In this document: positions 54,103 through 62,610 of the stretch, in pieces
Layout of the letters: every line of letters starts with the position of its first letter
Numbering within the stretch: position 1 is the first letter of the stretch
Assembly (NCBI GenBank): GCA_014281115.1
Contig: JACONQ010000006.1
Location: forward strand, 1,302,001 to 1,366,000
Direction of reading: 5' to 3'
Length of the DNA: 64,000 nt
Source of the DNA: Laburnicola sp. R22_1
Lineage: Eukaryota; Ascomycota; Dothideomycetes; Pleosporales; Didymosphaeriaceae
Notes under the pieces: model-generated
Databases searched by the model: none
What the model was told of the DNA's origin: nothing
The model's input: the letters and a program-made list of their open reading frames with translations, nothing else
Program-made: the position numbers and the translations under genes

Positions 54103-55638
54103 TCATTGATGACCATGGGCAAGATTCGCCTGGTAGCGCTGGAGAATAGCAATATAATCATTATACCACTGCTCAAGCCACCCTGTCGCATCAAACATGC
54201 GAGTCGACCAGCAACTCATTGTAGGATCAAGAGCCTTCATATATGATGTTAACCTACGCAGCTTTAAACCGCACTGCTCGATGTTGAAACAGTTCGCTGT
54301 TAAATATTGTCCGTACGTGTTTGCTGGATCGGTCGCCGCCACAAAAAGAGTGACCAGCACGTAGAGGGAGTAGAGCACGTTGGGAGGGAAGCAAATCGAA
54401 GGCAGACTGAGAGCCAGAGCGGGATCCATATCTGTGGCGGCGTCGATGACTGCGTGGCAGTTCTGGACGATGACCTCCAGTGCCGTTTGAAGAGGAGGGA
54501 TGATCTTCGCTGGCTTGGGGAAGTCTTTGAAGGCGATGCGCCCTGGGATAAACGGTGCTGTGAACAATGCCTTGTTTGTGGGGGTATGTAGCACGGGCTC
54601 ATAGATATGAACCATGGCTACATGTCGCAAAACTTTGAGCGTCTGTGACGATTCAAGGCTAGGTGGAATCTGAACTGCCCATGCATCGACCTTGGTTTTT
54701 AGTGCCTCCATTGTAACGTGGATACTGTAGTCGTTGCCGTCTACAAAGGTGGCTAATTGGCACAGACACAGGCGGTCGGATATCTCCCCTCTGCTTTCCA
54801 GGTACAAGAGGCACTCCTGGTGGTGAGCATTCCACGGGACTGTATTAGTCCGACGTAGACTCATGGACGACGTTGAGATTGCCACGAAACAGGCAAGCCA
54901 AGTACGTCGTGCCTCAAGTGATGTTGTATCCTCGAGCCGGCAGAAATAGGCCGCCGGAGAGGGCTGCCATGTAAACCCGGCTATACCGAGATCAATGGCC
55001 ATGTCAGCAGCTAGTTGGATGATCTGGTAACAACTTCCCTGCTGCCCTCTCCGCGTACTCTTGCTCCAGAAGGCAGCCACGAGCAGTGCCTGCACAAGTT
55101 CAAGGGGCCTCTGGCCTTTGCCGATTACTTCATCGCCAAGAAGGTGCATGGTTTCTCGCACGAGCTGCTCGTGCGTTTCTAGTTCAGTGCCTTGCGTCTC
55201 CTGCGTGACAGAATACACAAGCACGGAGAGCAGTAAAATCGGGGACTTTGCGCGAATGTGGTCCAGTCTCGTGGGCGGACGAATCACCGGCCACGCGGCT
55301 CCCGCCTGATGCGCAAAGAGGTGAAGCAGATCTTGTTGTTTGCTTAGCGGGATGCGGGCGTCCAAAAAAGATAAAGTGGCTTGATTATGGTCCTCCAGCA
55401 GGCTACTGGGCGATTGGCTCGGTGTCCTGCTGCTGCTCTGGTTTTGCAGCGCGTTCCTGAGTTCCTGGACCTGAGCTTCGAGTTCATTGATGCGGTTGCG
55501 TTGAAGACGCGGTGCAGTCGGTACGCACTCCAAATTATTGCGGCTGCACCGCTCGCACGCTCCTCCAGGGAATGTGCTCAGATCGCACTTGATCTTGAGA
55601 CGATGGCACTCTTCACAAGCACGATTCCGTTTTTTCAT
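54103..55638 (-). CDS. Zn2Cys6 fungal-specific transcription factor
   Basis: Single exon, 511 residues. A Zn2Cys6 binuclear cluster lies at the extreme N-terminus, with Cys at 8, 11, 18, 28, 31 and 38, the spacing seen in Gal4-type regulators. A short coiled coil for dimerisation follows (about 45-66, RINELEAQVQELRNALQNQ). The body (about 90-450) is the helical fungal-specific transcription factor domain: ILLLSVLVYSV, QIIQLAADMAIDLGI, SLEARRTWLACFVAISTSS. It acts in the nucleus as a DNA-binding regulator. No metabolic gene cluster is next to it, so the target pathway cannot be guessed from context. There is no intron in the cluster or body, and the start ATG directly precedes the basic KKRNRACEEC. 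Confidence 0.9.
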   Translation of the reverse strand: MKKRNRACEECHRLKIKCDLSTFPGGACERCSRNNLECVPTAPRLQRNRINELEAQVQELRNALQNQSSSRTPSQSPSSLLEDHNQATLSFLDARIPLSKQQDLLHLFAHQAGAAWPVIRPPTRLDHIRAKSPILLLSVLVYSVTQETQGTELETHEQLVRETMHLLGDEVIGKGQRPLELVQALLVAAFWSKSTRRGQQGSCYQIIQLAADMAIDLGIAGFTWQPSPAAYFCRLEDTTSLEARRTWLACFVAISTSSMSLRRTNTVPWNAHHQECLLYLESRGEISDRLCLCQLATFVDGNDYSIHVTMEALKTKVDAWAVQIPPSLESSQTLKVLRHVAMVHIYEPVLHTPTNKALFTAPFIPGRIAFKDFPKPAKIIPPLQTALEVIVQNCHAVIDAATDMDPALALSLPSICFPPNVLYSLYVLVTLFVAATDPANTYGQYLTANCFNIEQCGLKLRRLTSYMKALDPTMSCWSTRMFDATGWLEQWYNDYIAILQRYQANLAHGHQ

Positions 55639-57310
55639 ATTGCTGGTTTATCTTGGCGTTCTAGAACAGGGCTACCTAGGTAGATACCTAGGTAGCTTGA
55701 ACGTGCTGGGACTTCGTCTCGGTAAATGAAAACAATTGAGGTTAGGGGGAAGGTGATGGAGTTGGGGAGCGTGCAGAGGTGCTTGTTTTGCCCGAATTCG
55801 ACTAATTTTGAGGCTGAGTCTAAACGCCTTACTAGATCTATAGGATCTATGACAGCCCGATCCTGAATTTGCCTTGTCTACAACAGTACAATGCGGCTCA
55901 AATTGATGCGCGAATCAGCGCATGCCATCAGGCCGATAGACCAATGCAGTCATCTTTGACCACGCTGCTTTGGTATTGGCGTGCCAGCTCAGCCACGTCT
56001 AGCGAAATCACCCTTACAGGTCTTGGGGTCTATGTGTATGTATACCAAAAGAACTAATCTCGAAAGCCGTAATGGTGAAGAACTAGAGGGCCAAAGTAAC
56101 TCTAAAAAGGTTCTTTTACCTGATCGAGGGAGTTGCGCGGGAAGGAAGTAAAGTTAAGGTGGATAAAGTAAAGTTAAGGTAGATAAAGTAAGGTTAAGGT
56201 GGATAAAGTAAAGTTAAGGTGTGGATAAACCTCATTTCTACTATCTACAAGTAGGATCTGGCGAGATTGGCATATGCCATGTTAGCGGTGACCTTTTCAC
56301 TATTCTCCTTGCCCGATTTACGTTCCAGTTTCTTACTATGTAGGTACACAAATATATATCAAATGTGCACCAGTAAAAGCTCCCTAAAGTCACTTCGCAT
56401 CCTTCATATCTGAACCGGATATAGTGGTTCATCAACATCAGCACCAAGACTCCCCGTCTATAAGTGCCAGGCCGCCAAAGGTAGTAGAGGACTGTCCATC
56501 TTATGAATATGAGAATGTAGTTTGGCGGAGGATCTGTACAGCTATAAAAGCGAGACAAGCGGAATATTGTGACAACATTGAACCGATCGCCTGCAAAGCC
56601 ATAGAACCATCAGTTATACAGACGCGATATGTCTCTACGAGCAGTCCTAACACCGCAGGTGAGGACGTGACCCACTAAGTGAACAACTGTTCCAGACGTG
56701 ATCCTAGCGAAACCATGATAGTGAAACTCCAATCCACCAACCTCGAAAGTGAATCTCAACTCGTCCCTTTCACCACAACCATCAGCCAGCCAAGACGTCC
56801 CCCAAAGGCCCGCCGCCTACTCACCCAGCAACTCAAAACACCACCCCACCTAACCACCCACCTCTTCTTCCACTCCACTCCACTCCAAAGTTTCATGGTA
56901 CTAGCAACGCACCCACCCAACACCGCGAAAATTATCCGTCAAAACCTCCCACAATCCGCCCTCGTCGCGTCAAGCAACCCCTTATATTTACTATCGCGAC
57001 TTCGCCGCTTCCGACTCGCAGATGAAAGTACGTCGGAGCTGCCCCGACGCGTCGCGCACCGCGACTCAAAGCGTGTGTTCCGAGGTACCTTGGAAGGGTC
57101 CGCAGCACAACACAACAGAGCCCAGACTCCAGCAAGCCCGCCTTAGGCATTAGCGCCTCGCCTCGCCTCGCTCCCCGCACAACACAAAATGGCGCCCCTC
57201 ACAAGCTCGCCACCCCACCTGGAACCCAGGCTTCTACCTCTCCCTTCCACCATCCTATATAATTACACAATTTTTAAAACCCTCATCCAACACGGAATTC
57301 TACAACAGTT
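55639..57310. other. Intergenic 1.67 kb
   Basis: Contains the 20-bp tandem repeat at 56148-56229. An open frame at 56679-57146 on the plus strand is Pro/Thr/Arg-rich and lies in low-complexity CCAC-rich DNA; I do not support it as a gene. Two copies of TACCTAGGTAG sit at 55672-55695 upstream of the regulator. Confidence 0.45.
56148..56229. repeat. Tandem repeat, 20-bp unit, four copies
   Basis: The unit GTAAAGTTAAGGTGGATAAA occurs four times in register with one or two substitutions; the last copy carries a 2-bp insertion. It is a minisatellite in a gene-free stretch. Confidence 0.9.
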
Positions 57311-57396
57311 GGAGCATTGGCGCAACGGTAGCGCGTCAGATTCCAGCAGCCATTGGAATATCCTGAAGGTTAGCCGTTCGAATCGGCTATGCTTCA
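57311..57396 (+). tRNA. tRNA-Trp (CCA) with intron
   Basis: The sequence folds as a tRNA: acceptor arms GGAGCAT and ATGCTTC with discriminator A, D stem GCGC/GCGC, T arm AGCCG-TTCGAAT-CGGCT. The anticodon loop begins TTCCAG, giving anticodon CCA. About 14 nt (CAGCCATTGGAATA) interrupt the loop after position 37, and their TGGAAT can pair with the anticodon, as in other tRNA introns. A-box (TGGCGCAACGG) and B-box (GTTCGAATC) match polymerase III elements, and a T-run at 57420-57429 would terminate transcription. The base pair 31-39 next to the loop is A-C, a mismatch. A pogo element is inserted 147 bp downstream. Confidence 0.85.
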
Positions 57397-57419
57397 TCTT
57401 GTAGAACTTTTGGCGTTGT

Positions 57420-57429
57420 CTTTTTTTTT
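57420..57429 (+). terminator. Polymerase III terminator of tRNA-Trp
   Basis: An unbroken run of T starting 24 bp after the tRNA 3' end. Confidence 0.65.
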
Positions 57430-57543
57430 CGATGCAATAATTTTTGTATGCTTATTCTCCAGAACTTTGGTCCTTACCTTTTTTTTATAACGACGTGGAG
57501 GTTGAGGAGGGCGTGTGCGTGCTTGTGCGGTGGCGGCCACCTA

Positions 57544-57583
57544 CCCGTTTTTCTCGCCTGACGCACGGGCTCACCTGGCGCAC
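57544..57583 (+). repeat. Left TIR of the pogo element
   Basis: About 40 bp, inverted match to 59620-59659 with two differences, both C/T-type transitions. Confidence 0.88.
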
Positions 57584-57847
57584 GGTTTTTGCCGAACATC
57601 GTCAAATGCTTTTGAAGCTACTGAGCCTCACACAAATCTCTATATCGTCTAATTTTGAACAGTAGTAGGCAATCAAGTATGGCGAAAAGGTCTACTTGAT
57701 TATCTAATCACGATATCTTGTAGGGAGGTTGATATGCCGCCCCCGACGATTTGTCGCCTGCGGGGCCTCAATGACCTCAACAACCAATTGCTCGCTGCCA
57801 CGAACCTCCTGAGGGACAATAGACTGCTGCTTCCTTGCTTTTCTAGC

Positions 57848-59572
57848 CTATTTAGCAAATTGGATGTCCTTTTGAAGCTGCGCAGCAGCAAGCCAAGCCT
57901 GTCTATTGTCCTCCTTTTCCTGCTGCTTCTGCGCTTGCTCTTGAAGCCGGATCTCCTTTGCAGTAGCCTTCATACGACGCCTCTCCTCTAAAGCTCGTTG
58001 CTTCTCAGCTTTCTCAATTGCCTTGCGCTGACTATCCTCCTCTTTTTGGAGCCTCTCTGCCTCTACTGCCTCTGCCTTTTGAGTTTCACGCTCACGCGCT
58101 AGCTGCACCTTGTTTGGGCTCCAAAAGATAGCACCACTATCCTGAACTAGAGGCTGCTCAAGCTGGAGCGCTTTGCCTCTCTTCCAACGCTTCTTCTCGT
58201 TGACTAGCGCTTTTTTGAGGCCTTGAACCTCAAGTTTCAACATTATATTTTGAGTAGAGAGCGAGTGGATTGTTTGTGAGAGCAGCTTAGCCTTGGAGTC
58301 GTATACGTCGTCAACAACTGCTCGTAGAATCTTAGTAACCTTCCTCCAATCGTCAGCCGTAAGGACAGACCTCGAGCTCTCGCTGGATGATGGTCTCTCA
58401 GCCTCAGTGTGGCTAAATCGTTCCAAGATGACCTCTGGCTTAAAGGGGTGAAGGCCACACGATTTGAAGCCAGAGAGGATATTCTTTGCAGTAAAAGCTT
58501 TCTCCCACGCAGTCCAGAACATGCGAAAGAAGTCTCGCTTAGTAAGTGCAGAGAAGGCTTGAGATTCCTCCATAAATCGTGCTACCTCGTACGAGTAGGC
58601 TTGTGAGAGTGGCCTGAACAGAGTGACGTCAAGCGGCTGCAGCGTATGAGTACTATGAGGAGGATAGACTGCTAGGAGGATCTTGTTGTCGTCGCAGTAC
58701 TTAATAAACTTCATATTAATGTGGGAGCTATGGCCATTAAGGATAAGCAGTCGATACTGTCGCGGTCGAACCTTTGATTTAGTCTCTCGATCAAAGATAG
58801 TCTTTAACCATTGAAGCCCAAGGTTATTGTTCGTCCATCCGCTAGGAGAGGAAGCAAAGAAGGCCGTGTGTATTGTAGGATCAAAATCCTGCAGCCATGA
58901 GTCTTGAATATTGCCCGAGACAGCCTGGTAGATAAGGCCTGGGGATAGAGACGATCCATCAGCGCATATGCAAGCAATTGTCGTAATCCATTCACAATTG
59001 CCGTCCTGAATCATTTGCCTAGTTCCCCCCTCCTCATACCTCTGTCGAGAGAACACCCGCTTCATCTTTGATAGTACGCCGATGAGGAAGCCCTTCTCGT
59101 CCATATTGTAGGTGTGCTGTGGCTCAATCTCGTACTGCTCGATCTTACGCTTCAAGAGCTCGAAATAGAGTGCGTACTTGAAGGCAGAATCAGCTCTCTT
59201 CCTATCCTTGTCCATGCCATTCGTCCATTTTGATACTAGGTCGAGATAGTGACGCTTGATGAACCGATCCGGCCAAGAGCTTCCCGCTTGTTTGCCACTT
59301 ATTTCAGTAGCAAAGTTGCGTAGCATGTTTCTCGTAGGCAGTAGCCCTCGCTGGCAGAGCTCGTCAACGTATTGTACCAGCTCTAGCTCCTGACGGTCGT
59401 TGAGAAGTTGTTGATTCTCATATTGGGCTGCACGGGAGCCCTGTACACCGCGCCACCTTCGCGATAGCGTAGATCGTTCAACACCATACTTTTTTGCTGT
59501 CTGCGCGATATTAACTTTTCCTCCAAGCTCCAAGGATTTCAAAGATGCCAGCGCCTGCTCAATCGGGTCCAT
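57848..59572 (-). CDS. pogo/Fot-type transposase, intact frame but second catalytic Asp is Asn
   Basis: 574 residues without interruption. The N-terminus (about 18-45, NIAQTAKKYGVERSTLSRRW) is the psq-type helix-turn-helix, and about 55-115 is a CENP-B-type DNA-binding domain (NRDF-like RFIKRH). The DDE domain shows the first Asp in YNMDEKGF (158) and the third in HTLQPLDV (315). The second, expected in a LLxxDGHxSH motif, is Asn279 (RLLILNGHSSH). Spacing 279-315 fits the DD35D of the family. The Asn codon AAT (58736-58738) follows CTT, so one TpG-to-TpA transition from GAT explains it, the kind of change RIP makes. Loss of a metal-binding Asp should abolish cleavage, yet the protein could still bind TIRs. 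The C-terminal 100 residues are a Lys/Glu/Gln-rich coiled coil. Confidence 0.92.
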   Translation of the reverse strand: MDPIEQALASLKSLELGGKVNIAQTAKKYGVERSTLSRRWRGVQGSRAAQYENQQLLNDRQELELVQYVDELCQRGLLPTRNMLRNFATEISGKQAGSSWPDRFIKRHYLDLVSKWTNGMDKDRKRADSAFKYALYFELLKRKIEQYEIEPQHTYNMDEKGFLIGVLSKMKRVFSRQRYEEGGTRQMIQDGNCEWITTIACICADGSSLSPGLIYQAVSGNIQDSWLQDFDPTIHTAFFASSPSGWTNNNLGLQWLKTIFDRETKSKVRPRQYRLLILNGHSSHINMKFIKYCDDNKILLAVYPPHSTHTLQPLDVTLFRPLSQAYSYEVARFMEESQAFSALTKRDFFRMFWTAWEKAFTAKNILSGFKSCGLHPFKPEVILERFSHTEAERPSSSESSRSVLTADDWRKVTKILRAVVDDVYDSKAKLLSQTIHSLSTQNIMLKLEVQGLKKALVNEKKRWKRGKALQLEQPLVQDSGAIFWSPNKVQLARERETQKAEAVEAERLQKEEDSQRKAIEKAEKQRALEERRRMKATAKEIRLQEQAQKQQEKEDNRQAWLAAAQLQKDIQFAK

Positions 59573-59619
59573 ATTGGTGGAGCTACATCTATTTCAATTG
59601 TGGGGATTTTTGGAAAAGT

Positions 59620-59659
59620 GTGCGTCAGGTGAGCCCGTGCGTCAAGCGAGAAAAACGGG
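59620..59659 (-). repeat. Right TIR of the pogo element
   Basis: About 40 bp; partner of 57544-57583. Confidence 0.88.
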
Positions 59660-59661
59660 TA

Positions 59662-60165
59662 CCTCTTTTGGGCCTCGCTTTTTTTTTTTTTGCGAGGACG
59701 GACGAAAGGTAAGACTAGAACATTCCTACCTACTACGGTTGGGTAGTAAGGATGGTTAAAAGAACGAAAGCAATACGTGAATAGTGAGTCAGTGCTCTAT
59801 CGTAAGTGTCTATCGTAGTGTTTGTACATCGTAGACGGTAGAACGCGAAATCCCATATCTACAAGTACAAGTGGAAGTAAGAATACTTTAAAAAGCGGAC
59901 GCGGTTTATAGATCTTCCTTGCGTACGTTGTCGCACAAAGCCAGTATATATACAGCGAGTAGCAAGCAACCTCCATCACACATACATACAACTGTGGTAA
60001 ACTAATTGTACAACAACAACAACAACAAGAAGAAGATCCCAAAATACCTTCCACGCATACATCTCGTGCCCCACAAACAAGCCCTCCAAATACCAACCCA
60101 CCCCCCACATACGCCCCAACATAGTAGAAACCCCCTCCCACATGAATCGCTTATCCACGCTATCC
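59662..60165. other. Intergenic 504 bp
   Basis: Right flank of the pogo element and 3' flank of the CUE-SMR gene. It contains a CAA/AAG-rich simple stretch (60008-60040). Open frames here are low complexity and rejected. Confidence 0.4.
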
Positions 60166-61767
60166 TCACCTCCTCCTCGCCACCCCCGTAACAACCACCT
60201 CCCCACTCCCGACCTCCACCCTCCACCCCTCCCGCACCAAAGCCCTCACAACCGCCGGTCCCAACTTCCCCTTCCTCCCCTCACTATGTCTCCCCAGACC
60301 GGTTACAATTCTAAACCCTTCGCTCGGCCCGCCCCTCCCCATGCCGTAACCCGGGATTCTCGCCTCGCCGAGACTCTCCCACCATGCCTTTGTCCGCTGA
60401 GTAGCGATCCGCGTCGCGCTATCGACCGTCACGCCATGGAGATCGAGGACCGTGGATGACGATTGCGAAGAGACGAGATAATCGGCGTCGGCTTCGGACT
60501 GCGCGTGCAGGTGGGCGTTGGCGTCGCGGCCGACTTGGGAGTAGTAGCCGGCAGCGGCTTTGAAGAGGGGGTTTGAGCGACCTTTGCGGTAGGCGGCCGA
60601 GGCTTGGGTGAAGGCGGCGCTGCGGGCGGAAGCGAGGGAGGCGGTTGTTCGAGGGGTAGCGGAGGGAGCTAGGACGGGAAGGGCTGTGCTTTCTGGGATT
60701 GGGTCGGTGAGGTTGACGGGCGCGTAGCGGGGTACGACGCGGAGACGGCCTTTGGCAAGCGATGCGGTGCTGGGGTAGACGGTGAGGGCTTTTGCGAGCT
60801 CGTGGGCGTTTGCTGTAGAGGGCGCGGTCAAACGCGTCAGAGCAATGGCGTACTCCAAGTCCACGTTGCGGAATTCGGCGTTGAGCTCGAGCGCGGGTTG
60901 TATGATGGATGCGGCGGGTTCTTCCTTCCCGTGCGCGGCCATATCCTTTCTCAGCAAGGCGATGATGGTGCCTGGTAGCGAAGCGCCGTTTTCGTGGTAC
61001 AGCGAGGCAATTGTCTTTGAGGGCACACTCGTCCGCGATGCTATGAACTCAACATCTCGCCCGCTATCCTTCCACCTGTTCGTCGTTGGCGATGGCGGAC
61101 TCATTTCCGATTCTGAGGCTGACGCAGTCCAATTTAGCCCCTTCTGCTTTCTCCTCTTGCCCTTCTTCCCCCGCTGCGGAACTTGATACGCCTCTGAAAA
61201 CGCGTCGATGCCCTTTGCGGCGGGCACCTCTTCTTCGGGGCTGCCCCTCACATGCTCAAAATATACGTGGTTCAGCAGCTCATCTGTCGCCCTCTCAAAG
61301 TCGTCGTTGCACTTCTTCAGCGTATATACAACAAGCGCGAGCCGAAGCGTGGGAAAGGTCTCCGCAAGCAGCAGCTCCTTCGTCTGCGTATCAAAGCCCT
61401 CAGTATCCTGGAAATACCCGCCCTTTGGCGACTCCTCCGGTCCAGACGGGCTTCTCCCCAAGCTCAGTGTAGCCACCTCGTTCGTCAGGCTATAGTCAGT
61501 CACAGTCGTCTGCGACGTCCACGTCTCTGCGTTCGATTCGACGTCATCGGAACCCTCCTTGCTCGGGCTCGATCGCACCGCATTGCCGCCGCTGCCGGAC
61601 GGGTCGAAGTCGGTAAGCTGCTCAGAGGCCGCCGTTAGCTTCAGCCCTTGCAGCACCTCCCTCAACTGCTGTAGGCCATCTTGCTGGCCCACGTAATCCG
61701 GGTAAAGCGCATGTACGAGCGCGGGGTCTAAGGGCGGGCAGTACTCTTGCTGCTGGCTAGTTAGCAT
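60166..61767 (-). CDS. CUE-SMR protein, likely Cue2-type endonuclease of no-go mRNA decay
   Basis: Single exon. Starting at MLTSQQQEYCPP (61765-61767) gives 533 residues; an upstream in-frame ATG at 61797 would add ten. A CUE-like ubiquitin-binding segment lies at about 130-170 (LLAETFPTLRLALVVYTLKKC, then DFERATDELLNHVYFE). About 400-440 (AYRKGRSNPLFKAAAGYYSQ, then VGRDANAHLHAQSEADADYL) resembles the DUF1771 helix pair that precedes SMR domains. The C-terminal SMR domain has LDLHGVTVDSA, the conserved DLHG, and FRIVTGLGRHSEG, the usual GxG turn. Yeast Cue2 has this order and cleaves mRNA on collided ribosomes. Family assignment is strong from domain order; cleavage activity is inferred. Long charged, Ser-rich linkers separate the domains. 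Confidence 0.85.
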   Translation of the reverse strand: MLTSQQQEYCPPLDPALVHALYPDYVGQQDGLQQLREVLQGLKLTAASEQLTDFDPSGSGGNAVRSSPSKEGSDDVESNAETWTSQTTVTDYSLTNEVATLSLGRSPSGPEESPKGGYFQDTEGFDTQTKELLLAETFPTLRLALVVYTLKKCNDDFERATDELLNHVYFEHVRGSPEEEVPAAKGIDAFSEAYQVPQRGKKGKRRKQKGLNWTASASESEMSPPSPTTNRWKDSGRDVEFIASRTSVPSKTIASLYHENGASLPGTIIALLRKDMAAHGKEEPAASIIQPALELNAEFRNVDLEYAIALTRLTAPSTANAHELAKALTVYPSTASLAKGRLRVVPRYAPVNLTDPIPESTALPVLAPSATPRTTASLASARSAAFTQASAAYRKGRSNPLFKAAAGYYSQVGRDANAHLHAQSEADADYLVSSQSSSTVLDLHGVTVDSATRIATQRTKAWWESLGEARIPGYGMGRGGPSEGFRIVTGLGRHSEGRKGKLGPAVVRALVREGWRVEVGSGEVVVTGVARRR

Positions 61768-62610
61768 TCCGTTCGGTGGCGCAACACGCGCGCGCACGCA
61801 CCTCTAGGATACGGAGCTCATCACCCATCTTTGGTCTTGCTATGCTTGCGTCGTCGTATCTGGCGGGGCACACGTTGCATGCTCAAAGTTGAATAGAGTT
61901 TCGTCGAAAACGAGCCCAGAGTGTCTAGAGGCTCTGGAAGAGGCGTGCGACGAGCTGGTTATCGCGCAACTGTAAAAGGTGCCTTGTCCGTGGTGCAAAA
62001 ATTGCGCGTGATTGAAGATAGGCTGCCGAGTCCGCATGCGTCCAGTTGGCCGGTGCCCAACTTTCCGAGCCTCGGCGTTCACTTGGAAACAGAGCGTCGC
62101 GAGAGAACATGGAAACCGAGCCTTGGAAAGAAACAACATGTATGAGAGAGACCTTGGGTCAGTCTACCTGACTCTACCAACAATTGCGCGGCCGGTCATA
62201 TCATGTGCGTCATCCATCAACTAGCCCGCCGCGCCGCGACAAACTCAAACCACCGTGCCTAGTTCGTACAACTTCGTAGTACCTTGTACCCAGTATGATT
62301 ACTCTGCCTAAAGCGAGTCTGATCCCATACCTCATTCTCCCACTCGAAACTATGTGGAAATACGCCATGTCATTGTACAATGAAACGCCATGGACATTGC
62401 GTCCTGATGCATGGTCGTCCCTTGCGGGGGGTTAGTCACTTAACGAGAAACCACGCCCCATCCCATCCCATCCTATCCCACATTAATGCATCGAGAAGAG
62501 AATGCCACGCCATATCCATGAATAGACTGCAGAGTAGACCTAGAAATCCCTCGCATAGAAACGCGCGCCAAACCCCGACCGTACCCATAACTGTGACCTA
62601 GCCTGCATGC
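61768..62610. other. Intergenic 843 bp
   Basis: No supported gene. It holds the promoter of the CUE-SMR gene and the 3' flank of the Ufd4 gene; several short CG-rich frames look like noise. Confidence 0.45.

Larger units (their letters stand above)
57544..59659 (-). mobile_element. pogo/Fot-type DNA transposon, complete, 2116 bp
   Basis: Terminal inverted repeats of about 40 bp (57544-57583 and 59620-59659) begin CCCGTTTTTCTCGC and differ at two positions. A TA duplication flanks both ends (57542-57543 and 59660-59661), as for Tc1/mariner superfamily insertions. It encodes one long transposase frame on the minus strand. Unlike the other elements in this window it has no stop codons, so it either arrived recently or escaped RIP. 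Confidence 0.93.

Noticed and set aside
53804..54106. 100-codon minus-strand frame after the Zn2Cys6 gene
   Set aside because: Overlaps the stop of the regulator, no domain, composition like intergenic DNA.
54103..55638. Zn2Cys6 regulator as the anchor of a secondary-metabolite cluster
   Set aside because: No polyketide synthase, peptide synthetase, terpene cyclase, P450 or transporter gene is present within the window around it.
56679..57146. 155-codon plus-strand frame
   Set aside because: CCAC-rich low-complexity sequence yields Pro/Thr/Arg; no start context or domain.
59797..60226. Gly/Cys-rich minus-strand frames
   Set aside because: Translation of CAA/CAACAA and CCT/CCAC simple repeats; runs into the 3' end of the CUE-SMR gene.
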